Below, piece after piece: positions 1-10,406 of a DNA stretch of 64,000 bases (positions within the stretch are counted from its first letter, which is position 1; every line of letters starts with the position of its first letter). Location of the stretch: assembly GCF_028476545.1 (NCBI RefSeq), contig NW_026731697.1:1275001-1339000 (forward strand), in the 5' to 3' direction. The notes beneath the pieces are model-generated. The model saw only the letters and a list, made by a program, of their open reading frames with translations, did no database searches and was not told the origin of the DNA. The position numbers were made by a program, and so were the translations under genes. The DNA comes from Physella acuta (taxonomy: Eukaryota; Mollusca; Gastropoda; Physidae).

Positions 1-352
1 TAGTTAGCTAGCCAAAACTGTAGTTGTAGTTAGCTAGCCAAAACCGTAGCTGTTGTTAGCTACTCAAAACCATAGCTGTTGTTAGCTAGCCAAAACCGTA
101 GCTGTAGTTAGCTAGCCAAAACCGTAGCTGTAGTTAGCTAGCCAAAACCGTAGCTGTTGTTAGCTAGCCGAAACCGTGGCTGTTGTTAGCTACTTAAAAC
201 CGTAGCTGTAGTTAGCTAGCCGAAACCGTAGCTGTTGTTAGCTACTCAAAACCGTAGCTGTTGTTAGCTAGCCAAAACTGTAGCTGTTGTTAGCTAGCCA
301 AAACCGTAGCTGTTGTTAGCTAGCCAAAACCGTAGCTGTTGTTGTAGCTGTT
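1..352. repeat. 26-bp minisatellite, about 13 units
   Basis: Tandem units of about 26 bp built on GTTAGCTAGCCAAAACCGTA run from the window edge. Units differ at a few positions (TAGCCAAA, TACTCAAA, TAGCCGAA). Degenerate related units recur at 1500-1620. No coding signal. Confidence 0.93.
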
Positions 353-447
353 TTCTTCCTTCTCTTGTACCATTACGATGTTACGAGCACACTAGACTTT
401 CTAGTATAGCATTAGTACATTAGGGCATCCTTGGTCGAACAATCAGC

Positions 448-581
448 CAGAGTTTCTTCAAGGCATCTCTTCGGGGGAGGGGGATAAATGAAATTTATAT
501 TTAAAAAAATTTTTTATTAGTGTCAACCCCCCCCCCCCCCCCCGGAAATATTAGAAAAAAGTCTGGAAAAAAACCCCACTT
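448..581. mobile_element. hAT-type MITE, family A copy 1
   Basis: The left end CAGAGTTTCTTC and a right end containing GTCTGGAAAAAA form degenerate terminal inverted repeats around an AT-rich core and a long C run. Flanking 8-mers CAATCAGC and CAATCAAC match at 7 of 8 positions, as expected for a hAT target-site duplication. It belongs with the elements at 7414, 8399, 12759 and 37454. No coding capacity. Confidence 0.7.
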
Positions 582-608
582 CAATCAACAATTTGATTAT
601 CAGGAGCA

Positions 609-681
609 GGTTCCATAGTGTAGTGGTTATCACGTCTGCTTCACACGCAGAAGGTCGCGAGTTCGAACCTCGCTGGAACCA
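609..681 (+). tRNA. tRNA-Val (anticodon CAC)
   Basis: The 73-nt cloverleaf has acceptor GGTTCCA pairing with TGGAACC, D-arm TAGTGTAGTGGTTATCAC (A box), anticodon loop TTCACAC with anticodon CAC, and T arm GCGAG-TTCGAAC-CTCGC (B box). The discriminator base is A. A T5 run follows within 10 nt and can end Pol III transcription. No intron. It decodes GUG valine codons. Confidence 0.95.
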
Positions 682-883
682 TATTTTTCATAAATTATGA
701 AAATAATGAATACTTTTTTGCTACCATTTCAAAGCAAAATCCTGAGCAAAAAAAAAATATTTCTTTATGTTTATGGTATACAATTTTATTTTCTAAACGC
801 GCTTAACTAAAAAAAATATAATATGATATTTTAGAGTTGCACCTCTAACGTATTGAGATTACGATATTTTGCAAAAATGGCGG

Positions 884-955
884 TCCCAAGTGGTCTAGTG
901 GTTAGGATTCCGCGCTCTCACCGCGGCGGCCGGGGTTCGATTCCCCGCTTGGGAA
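884..955 (+). tRNA. tRNA-Glu (anticodon CTC)
   Basis: The 72-nt cloverleaf has acceptor TCCCAAG pairing with CTTGGGA, A box TGGTCTAGTGGTTAGGA, anticodon loop containing CTC, T arm CGGGG-TTCGATT-CCCCG and discriminator A. A run of nine T's follows after AATA and can act as terminator. It lies 202 nt downstream of tRNA-Val on the same strand, an arrangement repeated at 1867-2457. Confidence 0.95.
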
Positions 956-1866
956 ATATTTTTTTTTTTAAATTCTAATTTATCACTGGCAGATATTTCC
1001 CCGTGCTCTATATGAGAAGTGTATCTTTGTTGAACACTGTGACATCAAGTTTAGGAAAGATTTCAATGTTTTTAGCAGCTTAAGGTAAACTATAATAGGC
1101 TTGAAAAGTCTATGTCCATTTTTTAAAAATCTTTTAAAATAAATATGGCAAGCGCTAAAATTATAGTTACATTTTTAATAGCCTTAATGAAACCGGAAAT
1201 CATTATGTACTTCTTTCACAAATGTTGTAAAATATTAATTTTTGTTGAAAAATATGCTTTCTGACAACAACCATTTGGAACCAGCTTTTCAAGCCTATTG
1301 TTGTAGTTGCTCCACAGACCAACCTATATCGTCTATAGAGTTGGGCTGATACACACGGGTGTCTGTGTGTCCTATCCGTTTAGTCAATAATTACGAAAAC
1401 ATTTCAAAATCTCCAGTTTGATTTTCAGCATTGTCTAACTGTCCATGTACGTTTGGCTGGATTTGTTGATAAATAGGCCTCTGCATGTGGTGATTGTGCT
1501 GTTTGTTAGCTAGCCAAACAGCAGCTATTGCTATCTAGCCAAAACTTTCGCTGTTGTAAGCTTGTCTGTTTATGTAGTTCGTTAGCTAAAACTGTTGCTG
1601 TTGTTTCTCGCCAAAACAGGAGACTCAGCAGGCAGACTTCAATGTTTAGTCTAAGCACAAACACTATCCTCACCATTACACATAGACCTAGACATTTTTT
1701 TTATTTCCCTTATGATTTAAAATCTTTCTGAGATACCCAACCCCATGTTACACTATTTTTGTACTGATATTGGTAGTGAAAGATAGTCGCACACACTGCG
1801 CTTGCCACCATATTGCACCCGTGTTTAAATAATAATTAGGCTAATACGATTAGTGAATATTTAACA
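956..1866. other. spacer between the two tRNA pairs
   Basis: AT-rich sequence with no convincing reading frame. Positions 1500-1620 hold scattered, degenerate units of the 26-bp repeat seen at the window start (TTAGCTAGCCAAA-type). Nothing else is recognised. Confidence 0.7.
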
Positions 1867-1939
1867 GGTTCCATAGTGTAGTGGTTATCACGTCTGCTTC
1901 ACACGCAGAAGGTCGCGAGTTCGAGCCTCGCTGGAACCT
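1867..1939 (+). tRNA. tRNA-Val (anticodon CAC), second copy
   Basis: Identical to the 609-681 gene except for A-to-G in the T loop (TTCGAGC) and the discriminator position, which reads T instead of A. Acceptor, D, anticodon and T stems all pair. A T7 terminator follows immediately. The changed discriminator may affect aminoacylation, so this copy could be functional or an early pseudogene. Confidence 0.88.
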
Positions 1940-2385
1940 TTTTTTGTTTTTTTTAGAAAAAAAAAACAGCGGCTTTAAAAAATAATGGATTAACTTTTGA
2001 ACATATAGGCCAACATCATATACTGTTGCTTCTGTGTTAGTAAACTTTTGCCTAAAACAAGGGACCACATTACACCACTTCTACATTCACTACACTGTCT
2101 ACACCACTTCTCACACACACGACATACAGCTGACATACACACACACACACACACAACACATACACACTGCACCACATTCTAAAATCTCTAAATCCCAAAA
2201 CAGATTCCTATTTGATAAAATTTTCTCTGGTAAAAATTGTGAAACGAATATAAACAAAATCTGCAATCGTGTGAATACCTAAGACATCACACCAAACTAA
2301 AGTGCAGTTCGGTGCGGCTTACATGTCTATAAACGAGAGAACTATCTTTGTGTGTTGAATACAAATCTACATATCCGAGTACTTG

Positions 2386-2457
2386 TCCCAAGTGGTCTAG
2401 TGGTTAGGATTCCGCGCTCTCACCGCGGCGGCCGGGGTTCGATTCCCCGCTTGGGAA
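2386..2457 (+). tRNA. tRNA-Glu (anticodon CTC), second copy
   Basis: The same 72-nt sequence as the gene at 884-955, with all stems intact and a T8 tract just downstream. It follows the second tRNA-Val by 446 nt. The spacers differ in length and sequence from the first pair, so the duplication is not recent, or gene conversion has kept only the tRNAs alike. Confidence 0.95.
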
Positions 2458-2540
2458 TTTTATTTTTTTTAAACGATCTTTTATTTAAAAATTTTAAATG
2501 TAAACAACTATTGCGCATTTGTATGAAACTACTTGTGCTT

Positions 2541-2643
2541 CATTAAGAATTTTAACTCACACACACTACATACTATTGACATACACTCACTCACACACGC
2601 ACGCATACTACACCACTGGCACACACACACACACACACTACAT
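2541..2643. repeat. CA-rich microsatellite
   Basis: ACAC-rich low-complexity sequence with interspersed TACTACA. A similar CA-rich patch is at 2105-2170. Confidence 0.8.
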
Positions 2644-2648
2644 ACTGA

Positions 2649-2806
2649 TTTATACCACTACCACGTGAGTTATATCAATACCACGTAAGTTACACCTCTA
2701 CCACGTGAGTTATACCTCTACCACGTAAGTTACACCTCTACCACGTGAGTTATAGTTATACCACTACCACGTGAGTTATACTACTACCACGTGAGTTATA
2801 CCACTA
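2649..2806. repeat. ~20-bp minisatellite
   Basis: About 8 units of ACCACTACCACGTGAGTTAT with CTC/CTA and GTGAG/GTAAG variants. Confidence 0.9.
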
Positions 2807-2875
2807 ACCCACCCCAACACAAAGCAACATTCAAGGATCAATGCCCAGATTGTAGCATACCTTATCCCACTAACT

Positions 2876-3110
2876 CCCCCCCCCTACACCCCCCCCCACA
2901 CACACACACATACACACAATCTTACTCACAAGGTGCAATGTTTAGCTAGCCACTAACTGGAGCATTCCTCCCCCCCCCCCCCCCACCCCCTTCTCCCTCA
3001 AGATGCAATGTTTAACTAAAACCCTGCCCCCCACCACCGCAACATCAACCCAATCATCCACACACCGCCACATGTGGCCGCGGTGTGGGGGGGGGGGGGG
3101 AGATGCTCGG
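2876..3110. repeat. poly-C / poly-G low-complexity segment
   Basis: C runs near 2880-2900 and 2970-2990 and a G run near 3088-3100 flank two similar pieces (AAGGTGCAATGTTTAGCTA and AAGATGCAATGTTTAACTA), a partial tandem duplication. Short frames here are artefacts of the homopolymers. Confidence 0.7.
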
Positions 3111-3241
3111 GGTGTCAGGCACTTCCAGATGACATCCGGCAGTAAACAGCAAATCACGTCTGCAGACTATCAACTGGTTGCCGCTTGGTGCGTTTTTGCC
3201 GTCTGCCGACTCACGTTCCTGGTAATTGCACCAGAAGAAGA

Positions 3242-3382
3242 GGTTCACATTTTTCTCACAAAAGTACATAAATTGGTTCACATTTTTTCTCACAAAAGTA
3301 CATAAATTGGTTCACATTTTCCTCTAAAAGTACATAAAGTGGTTCACATTTTTCTCACAAAAGTACATAAATCGGTTCACGT
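3242..3382. repeat. 33-bp minisatellite, about 4 units
   Basis: Units begin GGTTCACATTTTTCTCACAA and run on through AAAGTACATAAATT, with one shortened unit. Confidence 0.92.
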
Positions 3383-3627
3383 TTACATCACATATGTATC
3401 TAAATTTTAGAAAAGCCAAAGTATCTAATTAACACTCACAAACATCTGTGTCATCATTCGGAATATCAGCATCGAATCTTATTTAGACTGATTAACCATG
3501 CAATAATTATTTCACTGTAAATATTTCTACCATAGAATTTAAAAGGTTTTTGCTGACTCAAGCTATGCGTATTAAATAGTTTGAAAATATGTTCCCTGTA
3601 AGCCAACATATACTGTTCCCCGGTTCC

Positions 3628-4539
3628 CTATAAGTGAACGAATACATAGTTCCCGTTTGTTAACGGCAAGTTAGCAAACACAAGTTCTTCATTAGTCGAA
3701 AATACATCTTCCTCGTTTCTATGTTCCTCAACAAATTCCTGTTCCTTGCTACTATGTTCCTCAACAAATTCATGTTCCTTGCTACTATGTTCTTCAACAA
3801 ATTCCTGTTCCTTGCTACTATGTTCCTCAACAAATTCCTGTTCCTTGCTACTATGTTCCTCAACAAATTCCTGTTCCTTGCTACTATGTTCCTCAACAAA
3901 TTCCTGTTCCTTGCTACTATGTTCCTCAACAAATTCCTGTTCCTTGCTACTATGTTCCTCAACAAATTCCTGTTCCTTGCTACTATGTTCCTCAACAAAT
4001 TCCTGTTCCTTGCTACTATGTTCCTCAACAAATTCCTGTTCCTTGCTACTATGTTCCTCAACAAATTCCTGTTCCTTGCTACTATGTTCCTCAACAAATT
4101 CCTGTTCCTTGCTACTATGTTCCTCAACAAATTCCTGTTCCTTGCTACTATGTTCCTCAACAAATTCCTGTTCCTTGCTACTATGTTCCTCAATAAATTC
4201 CTGTTCCTTGCTACTATGTTCCTCAACAAATTCCTGTTCCTTGCTACTATGTTCCTCAACAAATTCCTGTTCCTTGCTACTATGTTCCTCAACAAATTCC
4301 TGTTCCTTGCTACTATGTTCCTCAACAAATTCCTGTTCCTTGCTACTATGTTCCTCAACAAATTCCTGTTCCTTGCTACTATGTTCCTCAACAAATTCCT
4401 GTTCCTTGCTACTATGTTCCTCAACAAATTCCTGTTCCCTACCAGTTAGCCGAAACAAAAAGTTCTCTGGACCCCGTCCCTTGGAGCTTCCTGGCGGTTC
4501 TTCGTTGGGGCGAAATAAACAATTTGTGTCACACTTCAT
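3628..4539 (-). CDS. hypothetical 303-residue repeat ORF, doubtful
   Basis: The reading frame starts at an ATG on the minus strand. It has about 35 unique residues (containing RPNEEPPGSSKGRG), about 22 copies of the acidic 11-mer KEQEFVEEHSS, and a unique tail of about 28 residues. If expressed it would be a charged, probably coiled or disordered protein with no signal peptide or membrane segment. Against a gene: the underlying 33-bp unit is open in at least four frames on both strands, units are nearly identical at DNA level including silent sites, no family is recognised, and no promoter or splice context is evident. The uninterrupted ~115 nt of non-repeat frame on the start side and ~90 nt on the end side are the only points in favour. 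Confidence 0.2.
   Translation of the reverse strand: MKCDTNCLFRPNEEPPGSSKGRGPENFLFRLTGREQEFVEEHSSKEQEFVEEHSSKEQEFVEEHSSKEQEFVEEHSSKEQEFVEEHSSKEQEFVEEHSSKEQEFVEEHSSKEQEFIEEHSSKEQEFVEEHSSKEQEFVEEHSSKEQEFVEEHSSKEQEFVEEHSSKEQEFVEEHSSKEQEFVEEHSSKEQEFVEEHSSKEQEFVEEHSSKEQEFVEEHSSKEQEFVEEHSSKEQEFVEEHSSKEQEFVEEHSSKEHEFVEEHSSKEQEFVEEHRNEEDVFSTNEELVFANLPLTNGNYVFVHL
3717..4438. repeat. 33-bp minisatellite, 22 units
   Basis: The unit contains CCTCAACAAATTCCTGTTCC followed by TTGCTACTATGTT. Only about three units carry a substitution, so the array is young or homogenised. The period is divisible by three, which explains the long parallel open frames. Confidence 0.97.
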
Positions 4540-4635
4540 TCATAGACCGCTGTTAAGTGCGCAAGTATAGAGGTTGTGGTGGTGGGGGGGGGGGGGGGGG
4601 GTTGTCATACATGTGGAAAGAGGGGAGGGGTGGGG

Positions 4636-5115
<480 letters not shown>

Positions 5116-5412
5116 ATGTGGTTGTTAGAAATGGTTTGCCTCGAGTTGAGGGTTGTTAGAAATGGTTTACCTCGAGTTGAGAACAGGGGGTTGTTAGAAA
5201 TGGTTTACCTCGAGTTGAGAACAAGGGGTTGTTAGAAATGGTTTACCTCGAGTTGAGAACAAGGGGTTGGTAGAAATGGTTTACCTCGAATTGAGAACAG
5301 GGGGTTGTTAGAAATGGTTTACCTCGAGTTGAGAACAGGGGGTTGTAAGAAATGGTTTACCACGAATTGAGAACAGGGGGTTGTTAGAAATGGTTTACCT
5401 CGAGTCGAGAAT
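5116..5412. repeat. ~37-bp minisatellite, 8 units
   Basis: Units contain GGTTGTTAGAAATGGTTTAC then CTCGAGTTGAGAACA. The first unit is shorter, and variants include CACGAATTG. Confidence 0.93.
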
Positions 5413-5458
5413 ACGAATTTCGCGACTGGCAGATTCCCAGTTCAAAGTAAACAATTTA

Positions 5459-5535
5459 CCTCTCCACCCTCCCTCACCACCCTCCCTCGCCACCCTCCCT
5501 CGCCACCCTCCTTCCCCGCCCTCTCATCCCTCCCC
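5459..5535. repeat. CCACCCTCCCTCG short tandem repeat
   Basis: About 5 units of 13 bp, pyrimidine-rich. Confidence 0.8.
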
Positions 5536-5654
5536 GTGAACACGTGACCACTTGAGTGTCTAGACAAGCTAATTTTATTAATATTCCAGTCAATGTCTGT
5601 CGACAAATCGCAGATCGTCATGTCCGGTGTAAAATTGTCAGCTTTTGGTTTTTA

Positions 5655-5765
5655 GTGCTGTTGGTTTTGACGTCAGGCTTAATGTTTTGTGTAGTGCTGG
5701 TGACGTCACACATAATGTTTTGTGTAGTGCTGGTGACGTCATACAAACAGTTTAGTGCTGATAGG
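5655..5765. repeat. short repeat carrying CRE-like TGACGTCA
   Basis: AATGTTTTGTGTAGTGCTGG followed by TGACGTCA is repeated two to three times. The CRE-like palindromes are part of the repeat, so regulatory meaning is uncertain. Confidence 0.7.
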
Positions 5766-5833
5766 TTACGCATAAGATGTAGGGAGTAGTAGGCATGTTT
5801 TACTTTTTATTTTGTTCTCTTTGTGTTGTATTG

Positions 5834-6148
5834 CAGCGGCGTCGCTAGGCGGGGGTACAAATTCACGATCCCGATAAGGGGGAGGGGGGGGGGGGCACAC
5901 ACCAACTGCAGAATTTACAGAGAAAAAGTATTGTCGAGTATTTTCAATAACACTGATCAGTCAGTCAACGATCGGTGGAGGGGGTGACACCAAATCTAAT
6001 AATTTACTATTAAAACGACGATATAACGTTCGCACTAAAAGCGCCATTAGGCAAAATGAGTTGGGGGGGGGGGGGGGGGGAGGGGGGGTGACATCAATTG
6101 CCGCATGATGTGCCGCACTTGGTGACTCCCGACCTAGCGACGCCACTG
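5834..6148. mobile_element. hAT-type MITE, family B (315 bp)
   Basis: Terminal inverted repeats CAGCGGCGTCGCTAGG and CCTAGCGACGCCACTG flank a G/C-homopolymer-rich core. A perfect 8-bp target-site duplication TTGTATTG lies on both sides (5826-5833 and 6149-6156), diagnostic of the hAT superfamily. There is no transposase, so the element is non-autonomous. Confidence 0.92.
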
Positions 6149-6156
6149 TTGTATTG

Positions 6157-6400
6157 TATGGTGATATGGATTAATAATATATTGTTTTATAACTTTACTT
6201 TATATTAATTATTATTGATGCTTGCAATTTTCGCGGTTATATCCCTTGAGCAGATGAATTGTCTTCCCTTTGTTCTAACGACTACATATGATCTTGTTTT
6301 ACCTGTCGCCAAGCGACTCTTTTCATCTATTAATTTTTAACTTTAAATACTGTGGGGAAAAATATCTGCTGGACCACTGCACCGAAAAGTGAACTTGCCG
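6157..6400. other. AT-rich spacer
   Basis: No repeat or gene recognised. Confidence 0.5.
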
Positions 6401-6620
6401 GCTGTCCGTACATCGCTAATCTTCGTGTTTACATTTTTTTCAACCCTGCGCCTAAGCTCCGCCCACTGCAAACAGCACCCGCTCATTGGTCGACGGGCCA
6501 GTCGTGTCACGTCGCCGTCAGACCTGCGGAAGAGGAAGTAGTGCATTCCATCGCTTCGCCTCGAAATTCCTCCGCCACGCATTCATTCATAAGACGGGAG
6601 GTAACCGTGTCTCTAGTAGT
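6400..6620 (+). promoter_or_regulatory. CpG-rich, promoter-like island
   Basis: Against an AT-rich background this stretch has a GC-box-like GCTCCGCCC, an inverted CCAAT (CATTGG) and ETS-like GCGGAAGAGGAAGT, with many CpGs. GGGAGGTAAC at about 6597 resembles a splice donor. No coding exon is identified next to it, so it may be a distal promoter or non-coding first exon. Inference only. Confidence 0.3.
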
Positions 6621-7405
6621 CAACACAACTGGGATTTCTTCTGAGTTGTCAGTTCGCTGGTCACATAAAGCGGATCAAGTAGAAAACAGAAATGCACTGT
6701 GTTTTTCTTTTATAGTTCAGGATTACTTTTGTGTGATTTCATCCATTTAATTAGTAAGTTGTTTTTTTTTATTTTCTAAAATAAAATACATTTTATTTAG
6801 GGCCTATGTGAAGCCAAAATAAATGGGATTCTAACTTAAGTTACTAAACGGATGTATTTGTTATTCAGTATGAGATTTGAGTTAATGATCTAACAGAGCT
6901 AACAGAATAATTTGCAGGAATCATTCTCACATACAGTTTCAGCAGTGGTAAAGTAAATTATAATATTACGTTTTATAATATTATATTTTATAATATTAAT
7001 ATTGTACATAAAAGTAATTGTATATATTATTAATTATTAAATATTACTATTATTAAATTTTTATGCTTCAATAGCGTTAACTTTAATTTTTTTTAATTTA
7101 CCAAGTCTTGTGTATCCAACGTCTTGGTTTTCTTTAAAAATTGTTTTTAACTTTTAAAAAAGTATGTATAAAATATCGGAGTGATCTCCCCTATCCCCCT
7201 CAACTGAACGATGTATTTGTAATCCCAGCTATGCTAAACGCGTGATTGAAGACTAGTCATAAAATTCTCCAGATGTCATGGCCGATATGTTCGATCTCTC
7301 TAGGACAGTAAATGTATTTGATCTTTTGTGTGTGTGTGATTAGCAATACCCCGCGCACTAGCGGTACGATGATGTTAGTATGGCTAATCGATAAGATGAA
7401 CTTGT
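6621..7405. other. AT-rich intergenic sequence
   Basis: AT-rich, with short TATAATATTA motifs at 6955-7050. Around 7170-7195 GGAGTGATCTCCCCTA is the reverse complement of sequence ending the repeat at 17604-18290, so a fragment of that family may lie here. Confidence 0.5.
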
Positions 7406-7413
7406 AAATCAAA

Positions 7414-7587
7414 CGGTGTTTCTTCCAGACTTTTTTCTCCGTGGGGGGGGGGGGGGGGGGCGGACATTGTTAAAAGTATATATTTTCTATGTAAATTCCA
7501 TGTTGTTCGGCGGGGCGGTAGACTTTCATCAGAGGGTCTCTCCCCCCCCCCCCCCCCCCCCCGAGAAGATGCCTGGAAGAAACTCTG
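7414..7587. mobile_element. hAT-type MITE, family A copy 2 (174 bp)
   Basis: The left end CGGTGTTTCTTCCAGAC and the right end (reverse-complemented CAGAGTTTCTTCCAGGC) form TIRs. Inside are a G run, unique sequence and a C run. A perfect 8-bp target-site duplication AAATCAAA lies at 7406-7413 and 7588-7595. This is the reference copy for the family in this window. Confidence 0.93.
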
Positions 7588-7663
7588 AAATCAAATAATA
7601 TTTTGAAAATGTGTGTAGGTTAGGTAATGAAGGCAGAAGATTCGACGCTCACATGTTTTCAAG

Positions 7664-8055
7664 TTTACACTTTCATAGCTGTAAATCTCATAGCTGCAAA
7701 TCTCATAGCTGTAAATCTCATAGCTGTAAATCTCATAGCTGCAAATTTCATAGCTGTAAATCTCATAGCTGCATATCTCATAGCTGCAAATCTCATAGCT
7801 GCATATCTCATAGTTACAAGTTACAACTCTCATAGTTTGAACTTTATAACTATAGCGCCCGTAGCTACAGATATCACAGCTGCAAATCTCAAAGCAACAA
7901 ACTTAGTTACAAAACTCATAGTTACAAAACTCATAGTTACAAAACTCATAGTTACAAATATCATAGTTACAAATCTCATAGCAACAACTCTCATAGTTAC
8001 AAATCTCATAGTTACATTATCTCATAGTTACAATTCTCATAGTTACAGTTTTCAG
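7664..8055. repeat. 15-bp minisatellite in two blocks
   Basis: CATAGCTGYAAATCT units (7676-7830) grade into CATAGTTACAAAWCT units (7890-8050). The 15-bp period keeps frames open, which creates spurious ORFs on both strands. Confidence 0.93.
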
Positions 8056-8147
8056 TTTCTCGACTTTCGTCTCAGCTTTAACCAAACAACTTCCGTCATG
8101 CATCGCCGACCTCCGACTTCCGTCCCAGATATAGTTTCCAATGATTT

Positions 8148-8295
8148 ATTTTTAACTCGCCTCTACTCCAGTCCCCTAACGTTGGATATGTGGCAGGAAT
8201 TACAGAGTATCGATACCCCATTTTAAACTCGCCTCTACTCCAGGACTCTAGCGTTGTGGATGTGGGGTGTCGATAGAGGGTATCGATACCGCGTT
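8148..8295. repeat. 73-bp tandem duplication
   Basis: Two copies share AACTCGCCTCTACTCCAG at the left and GTATCGATACC at the right, with about 80% identity between. Confidence 0.85.
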
Positions 8296-8398
8296 GATAA
8301 CCCAACAGATATATAGATCCAAACAAATGTGTGTATGAGGTCGTCTTTTGAAAGTCGTGTGCTTAAGATTTTCGTCTCCCAATTGATTCTGTTACTTG

Positions 8399-8519
8399 CA
8401 GAGCTTCTTTCAGGCATTTCTTCGTATATACAAAATATGTATTTCAATCAGTGTGCGGTTCTTTCTCTCTCCCCCCCCTCCCCCATCTAACAGGACAAAA
8501 CTGTAGAAAATCAACACTG
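8399..8519. mobile_element. hAT-type MITE, family A copy 3 (121 bp)
   Basis: The left TIR is CAGAGCTTCTTTCAGGC and the right end is AACACTG. A perfect 8-bp target-site duplication GTTACTTG lies at 8391-8398 and 8520-8527. The core contains a C run. Non-coding. Confidence 0.9.
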
Positions 8520-8521
8520 GT

Positions 8522-8580
8522 TACTTGTGTGTATGTGTGTGTGTGCTTGTATGTGTTTATATGTGTGTAACATAACAGTA
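8522..8580. repeat. TG-rich microsatellite
   Basis: GTGTATGTGTGTGTG-type sequence. A CA-rich partner lies at 8788-8830. Confidence 0.75.
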
Positions 8581-8899
8581 TTGCGCCATTCTCTTAATAC
8601 AACAATACATGCTGCTGTTAATCACATTACGTCTTTAATTAAGGCCAGTAAGCCGACACGATGGTAGCTACTCATCTCGGCACCTGGGGCCCTTCCGGCT
8701 GCATAGCTGCCCCCGCCCCCGTACGAAATGTAAATAGATCCGTCCCGTCCAACATTCAGTTAACTTTTTATAAAAGGCTTCATTAGTGTACACACATACA
8801 CACACAGCACACACATACACACACATACTTGCTACTTCTCATCATAAAACATAACGAGCTGATCATACAAGAAAATACATTTGTCCACCCCTTTTGTCT

Positions 8900-9095
8900 A
8901 GAGGCGGCGTGGTCGTGCGATAGAGCGCACGACTGCGGTCTGGAAGATCGCGAGTTCCAGTCCACCGAGCACTGACCTCACGTGGTTTGATTAGTGTTGA
9001 CCTCGCTATCCTTCAGTATACCACAGAAACAGAAAATGCATGTACCCTATGGGTCGCTATGTAATGACCGAGGTCATAGAAACATATTAACACCC
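8900..9095 (+). mobile_element. tRNA-derived SINE, divergent copy
   Basis: A tRNA-like head has GGTCGTGCGATAGAGCGCAC and a B-box-like CGCGAGTTCCAGTCC. A body follows ending in GACCGAGGTCATAGAAACA, matching the tail of the neighbouring SINE (GCCGAGGTCACAGAAAC). Decayed; no clear target-site duplication. Confidence 0.65.
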
Positions 9096-9161
9096 CCTCG
9101 CCTCGCGGACATCCATACAGCGACACCACCAATTTAACACTCACTACCTTCTGTGCCATGG

Positions 9162-9425
9162 GACGGAGTGGTCTAGCGGTAGAGAGCTGGACTGCTAACC
9201 CGTAAGTCTCGAGTTCGAATCCGGGTTCAAGTCAGTAGACCGTCCCTGAGTCCACCCAACTCTGATGGGTACCTAACTCATGTTAGGGACAGTAAAGGCG
9301 GCTGGGCATAGTGCTGACCACACTATCTCTTCATATGCCGAGGTCACAGAAACAAGTGAACTCTACTTCACTTGTCCCATAGACCGTCAGGTTTGAAAGG
9401 GAAACTTTACTTTACTTACCTTCTG
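9162..9425 (+). mobile_element. tRNA-derived SINE, best copy
   Basis: The head has A-box TAGCGGTAGAGAGCTGG and B-box GAGTTCGAATCC. The ~180-bp body contains AAGGCGGCTGGGCATAGTGC, GCCGAGGTCACAGAAAC and CCCATAGACCGTCAGGTTTG. This body resembles SINE tails I recall from gastropods. Copies or fragments also lie at 29150 and 50529. Confidence 0.82.
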
Positions 9426-9579
9426 TGCCGGTACTTTATTTTTTTTAAACTACCAGCTGTTTTTCTAATTTAGATCTATTTAACCTTCCTTATGTTACGG
9501 CTCCGGGAGCTGTAAGCTAAATATCCACGGCTTCAATGTCATTTGATGTCGTATTATTATATGTTAGTAGTTTGTATGT

Positions 9580-10200
9580 TGTTGTTTTTTTACTTTCTCG
9601 TATACGAAATATAGAGGAAGTATTGTAATCGTGCTAAAAATCGAAATAGAGATTTTCACAAATCTGACTTTTTTCACCTCCCTGAGTCTGAAAAAGAATG
9701 GTTTTGCAATTTTGTCCGTATGTATGTGTGTATGTGTGTCTGTGTGTCTGTGACAACGATAACTTCAGTACCGTTACGGCTAAGTTGATGACATTTCATA
9801 TCTAAGAATTATATCAAATTTGTAGTTCTGGAACAACTTTTTAGCGATTTCCGGTAACCGGAATAAGAACTTATTCTACTTTTGGTTTTTTTAAAATCCT
9901 ATAACTTGAGTACTAATTCTATACCTTCTATCAAATTTTGAATAATTTCCGGTGACCGGAAATAGTACTTTACGCTATTGCCGATTTCTAAAAAACATGT
10001 GTATTTATAAAGTACTAATAATATTCCGCACTATTATACACATACTGTTTGGTGTTCACTTAGTGCGCAGTTCTTTTTTTCTACGAAATTCTATTCTATT
10101 TTAAAAAGTTTAAGTAATTAAAAATGTATTAAAAACACGTCTCTATCCCGAGTTGCCATCCCCTGTCGTGTAATATAAGTATATTCTCTTTATTTTATTT
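9580..10200 (+). repeat. interspersed repeat family C, copy 1 (~620 bp)
   Basis: It begins ACTTTCTCGTATACGAAATA and ends near CCATCCCCTGTCGTG. The order is: palindromic ACTTTCTC...GAGGAAGT, TGTCCGTATGTATGTGTG, CGATAACTTCAGTACCGTTA, GATTTCCGGTAACCGGAA and CCGGTGACCGGAAATAGTA. It aligns through its full length with 17604-18290. No ORF and no clear TIR or TSD. Probably a non-autonomous transposon of unknown class. Confidence 0.82.
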
Positions 10201-10406
10201 GAATCAAATAAACTAAAATGATTGAATGTCCGACCGCGAGTCTTTTGTGTTCATCTAAATTCAGCTGACTTGATGACTGACTAATTCAAAGACTACACGA
10301 ATGACCTTTGACTAACCATACAAAATATAACAACATAATTGACCACACAAATGACCAAACGAAGCTTTTCAAATGTAAACAAAAACGTGTCAGATGTAAA
10401 AAAAAA

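Noticed and set aside
1-352. CRISPR-like regular array
   Set aside because: Units are contiguous tandem copies without unique spacers, in a eukaryotic context.
3660-4570. Additional long frames of 242-274 codons on the + strand and 255 on the - strand
   Set aside because: The 33-bp period leaves several frames open; these are shadows of the same minisatellite.
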